Below, piece by piece: positions 5,296 to 6,576 of a stretch of DNA of 6,576 bases. Within the stretch, counting starts at the first letter, position 1. Every line of letters begins with the position of its first letter. The notes under the pieces are model-generated. The model did not search any database, was not told where the DNA came from, and saw only the letters and a program-made list of their open reading frames with translations. Source of the stretch: JBKJTP01 sp046590195. Its GTDB lineage: Bacteria; Bacteroidota; Ignavibacteria; Palsa-1295. Location: assembly GCA_046590195.1 (NCBI GenBank), contig JBKJTP010000280.1, positions 1 to 6,576 of the forward strand, read 5' to 3'. Position numbers and translations under genes: made by a program.

Positions 5296-6576
5296 GCGAG
5301 AGGTGTTGCGTGGATGGAATCGACTTGGGGAATCGCCTTAACGACGAGCTGCACCGTGAAGGTGCTGCCATGACCAGGCTCGCTTTGCACATCGACCTTG
5401 CCTTGGTAGCGGTTCGCGATCTCGGAGATGATCGCAAGTCCGAGTCCAACAGAACCCGGAGTCGATGAATCGGTCGGCTTCACCTGTACGAACTTATCGA
5501 AGATGCGCTTCTGATGTTCATGCGCTATGCCAACGCCGGTATCGCTGATGCGTATCTTGAGCGTGGAGGTCTCGTCAATATACTGGACTCTTGACGTGAC
5601 CACTCCGCCCGCCGGGGTGAACTTCAGCGCATTCGATAACAGGTTCGAAACGATCGAGACCAAATGCTCGCGAGGCATTCGCAGATTCAATCGGTCCGGC
5701 TCATTTGCATCAAGTGTTACGCCCTTCTCGGCGTACATCGGTGCGACGGATTTGATCAATTGTGATGTGACCGAGCGAAGCTCGATGCTTTCGTCTGTCG
5801 CATCGATCGATTCTTTCGCGCTCTCAAGTCTTGCGAGTGTCAGAAGATCGCGAATGAGTTTTGTGAGGCGCGCTGCATCCTGCTTCGATGTGCCGATGAT
5901 GTCATGCTGTTCGGCGTTGAGTTTGCCGAGCATTTCTTCGCCAAGGATGTCGAGCGACATCTTCATACTGGTCAGCGGTGTGCGGAATTCATGCGAGACC
6001 TTCGCGATGAAGTCGGACTTCATTTTGTCAAGCTCCTTGAAGTGCGTGATATCGTTAAAGATCAAAAGTACAGCGACCCAAGGTTTGGTGTCAGCCGACT
6101 CATTAACTATGCGCGCAACGCGAAGTCGATAATAGCGGAGCCTTGACTTCCGCTCAATGCTGATGATGGGCGGGATATTGTGGTCTTCCCCCTTCCGAGC
6201 AGTCGCGGCTTGCTCGATCGCTTTTTCAATGTCCTTGAGAAGCTCTTTATCGCGAAATAGCTGCCATAGCGGTCGGCCAAGGGCGGTCTGCTCCGTGATA
6301 CCAGTCACATCCTCTGCGGCGCCATTCATCAGCAGCAACTGTCCTTCCGCATCGAAGAGCAAGAGCGGATCTTCTATCGACTCAATGATAGCCTCCGACT
6401 TCTGCTTCTCGCGGACGATCTCGGAAATATTGATCGCTTCGAATTGCTCCAGTCGTTCGGTCAAGCGATTGAACTCATAGCCAAGATCGCCAAATTCATC
6501 TGCCGTGGTGACAGGTACACGCGCATTGAGGTGTCCTGCCTGCAATTGCTTCACAGTATCAGTCAGTTTCTTCAGC
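5292..6576 (-). CDS. Sensor histidine kinase, HAMP-PAS-HisKA-HATPase (5' end outside window)
   Basis: The frame is open to the window edge, so the sensor and membrane part are missing. A GTG at 6554-6552 is inside the HAMP helix and is not the real start; residues below count from it. The order is HAMP (to about 38, with LQAGHLNARV and DEFGDLGYEFNRL), PAS (about 48-165), HisKA (175-240) and HATPase (290-405). The H-box SHEFRTPL carries the phosphorylated H188, and the E-x-x-T after it is the phosphatase signature of this family. The ATP site shows NLLSNALKF (304-312), DTGVGI (338-343), IFDKFVQV (351-358) and GLGLAI (370-375). It should autophosphorylate in response to an unseen signal, pass the phosphate to the overlapping response regulator and perhaps remove it. 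The layout resembles KinB/PhoR-type kinases. The signal and specific name are unknown. Confidence 0.94.
   Translation of the reverse strand, partial: LKKLTDTVKQLQAGHLNARVPVTTADEFGDLGYEFNRLTERLEQFEAINISEIVREKQKSEAIIESIEDPLLLFDAEGQLLLMNGAAEDVTGITEQTALGRPLWQLFRDKELLKDIEKAIEQAATARKGEDHNIPPIISIERKSRLRYYRLRVARIVNESADTKPWVAVLLIFNDITHFKELDKMKSDFIAKVSHEFRTPLTSMKMSLDILGEEMLGKLNAEQHDIIGTSKQDAARLTKLIRDLLTLARLESAKESIDATDESIELRSVTSQLIKSVAPMYAEKGVTLDANEPDRLNLRMPREHLVSIVSNLLSNALKFTPAGGVVTSRVQYIDETSTLKIRISDTGVGIAHEHQKRIFDKFVQVKPTDSSTPGSVGLGLAIISEIANRYQGKVDVQSEPGHGSTFTVQLVVKAIPQVDSIHATPLA

Noticed and set aside
5527..6132. Plus-strand open frame of 201 codons opposite the histidine kinase
   Set aside because: It is antisense to the HisKA and ATPase motifs; its Ser/Arg-rich translation is typical of shadow frames.
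6552..6554. GTG as start of the histidine kinase
   Set aside because: The frame continues upstream (LKKLTDT) in HAMP-like sequence to the window edge, so this codon is internal.

Overview
The window is a compact bacterial stretch in which every gene I can support lies on the minus strand, so transcription runs from high to low coordinates. A type IX secretion (T9SS) type A sorting domain at the end of one gene places the organism in the Bacteroidota/FCB group. The GC content near one half and the exbB-exbD-exbD-tonB layout would suit an Ignavibacteria/Kapabacteria-like lineage, but that finer placement is inference. One spacer also carries a match to the Bacteroidetes promoter consensus. Shine-Dalgarno (SD) sequences are clear before only some starts.

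Layout in the direction of transcription. (1) 6576-5292 is the 3' part of a membrane-type sensor histidine kinase (HAMP-PAS-HisKA-HATPase); its sensor and membrane part lie beyond the window. (2) 5295-3937 is an NtrC-class sigma-54-dependent response regulator whose start codon overlaps the kinase stop by 4 bases. (3) 3832-2471 is a secreted Asp-box (BNR) repeat protein with a C-terminal T9SS sorting domain, interrupted by one in-frame TAG at 3038-3040. The upstream part has the signal peptide and the downstream part has the sorting domain. (4) 2470-2274 is a spacer holding a rho-independent terminator, a candidate promoter with a sigma-54-like -24 box, and a strong dyad just before exbB. (5) 2273-1 is the operon exbB (2273-1467), exbD (1415-897), a second exbD (872-381) and the 5' part of tonB (354-1).

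How the parts work together: ExbB and the two ExbD proteins form a proton-driven inner-membrane motor, and TonB carries its energy to outer-membrane TonB-dependent transporters. The kinase and regulator form a two-component system acting at sigma-54 promoters; its targets are not shown by the sequence. The best clues to something unusual are the split T9SS cargo gene and the control region ahead of exbB. The rest is well-known machinery, and I see no clear new multi-gene system.
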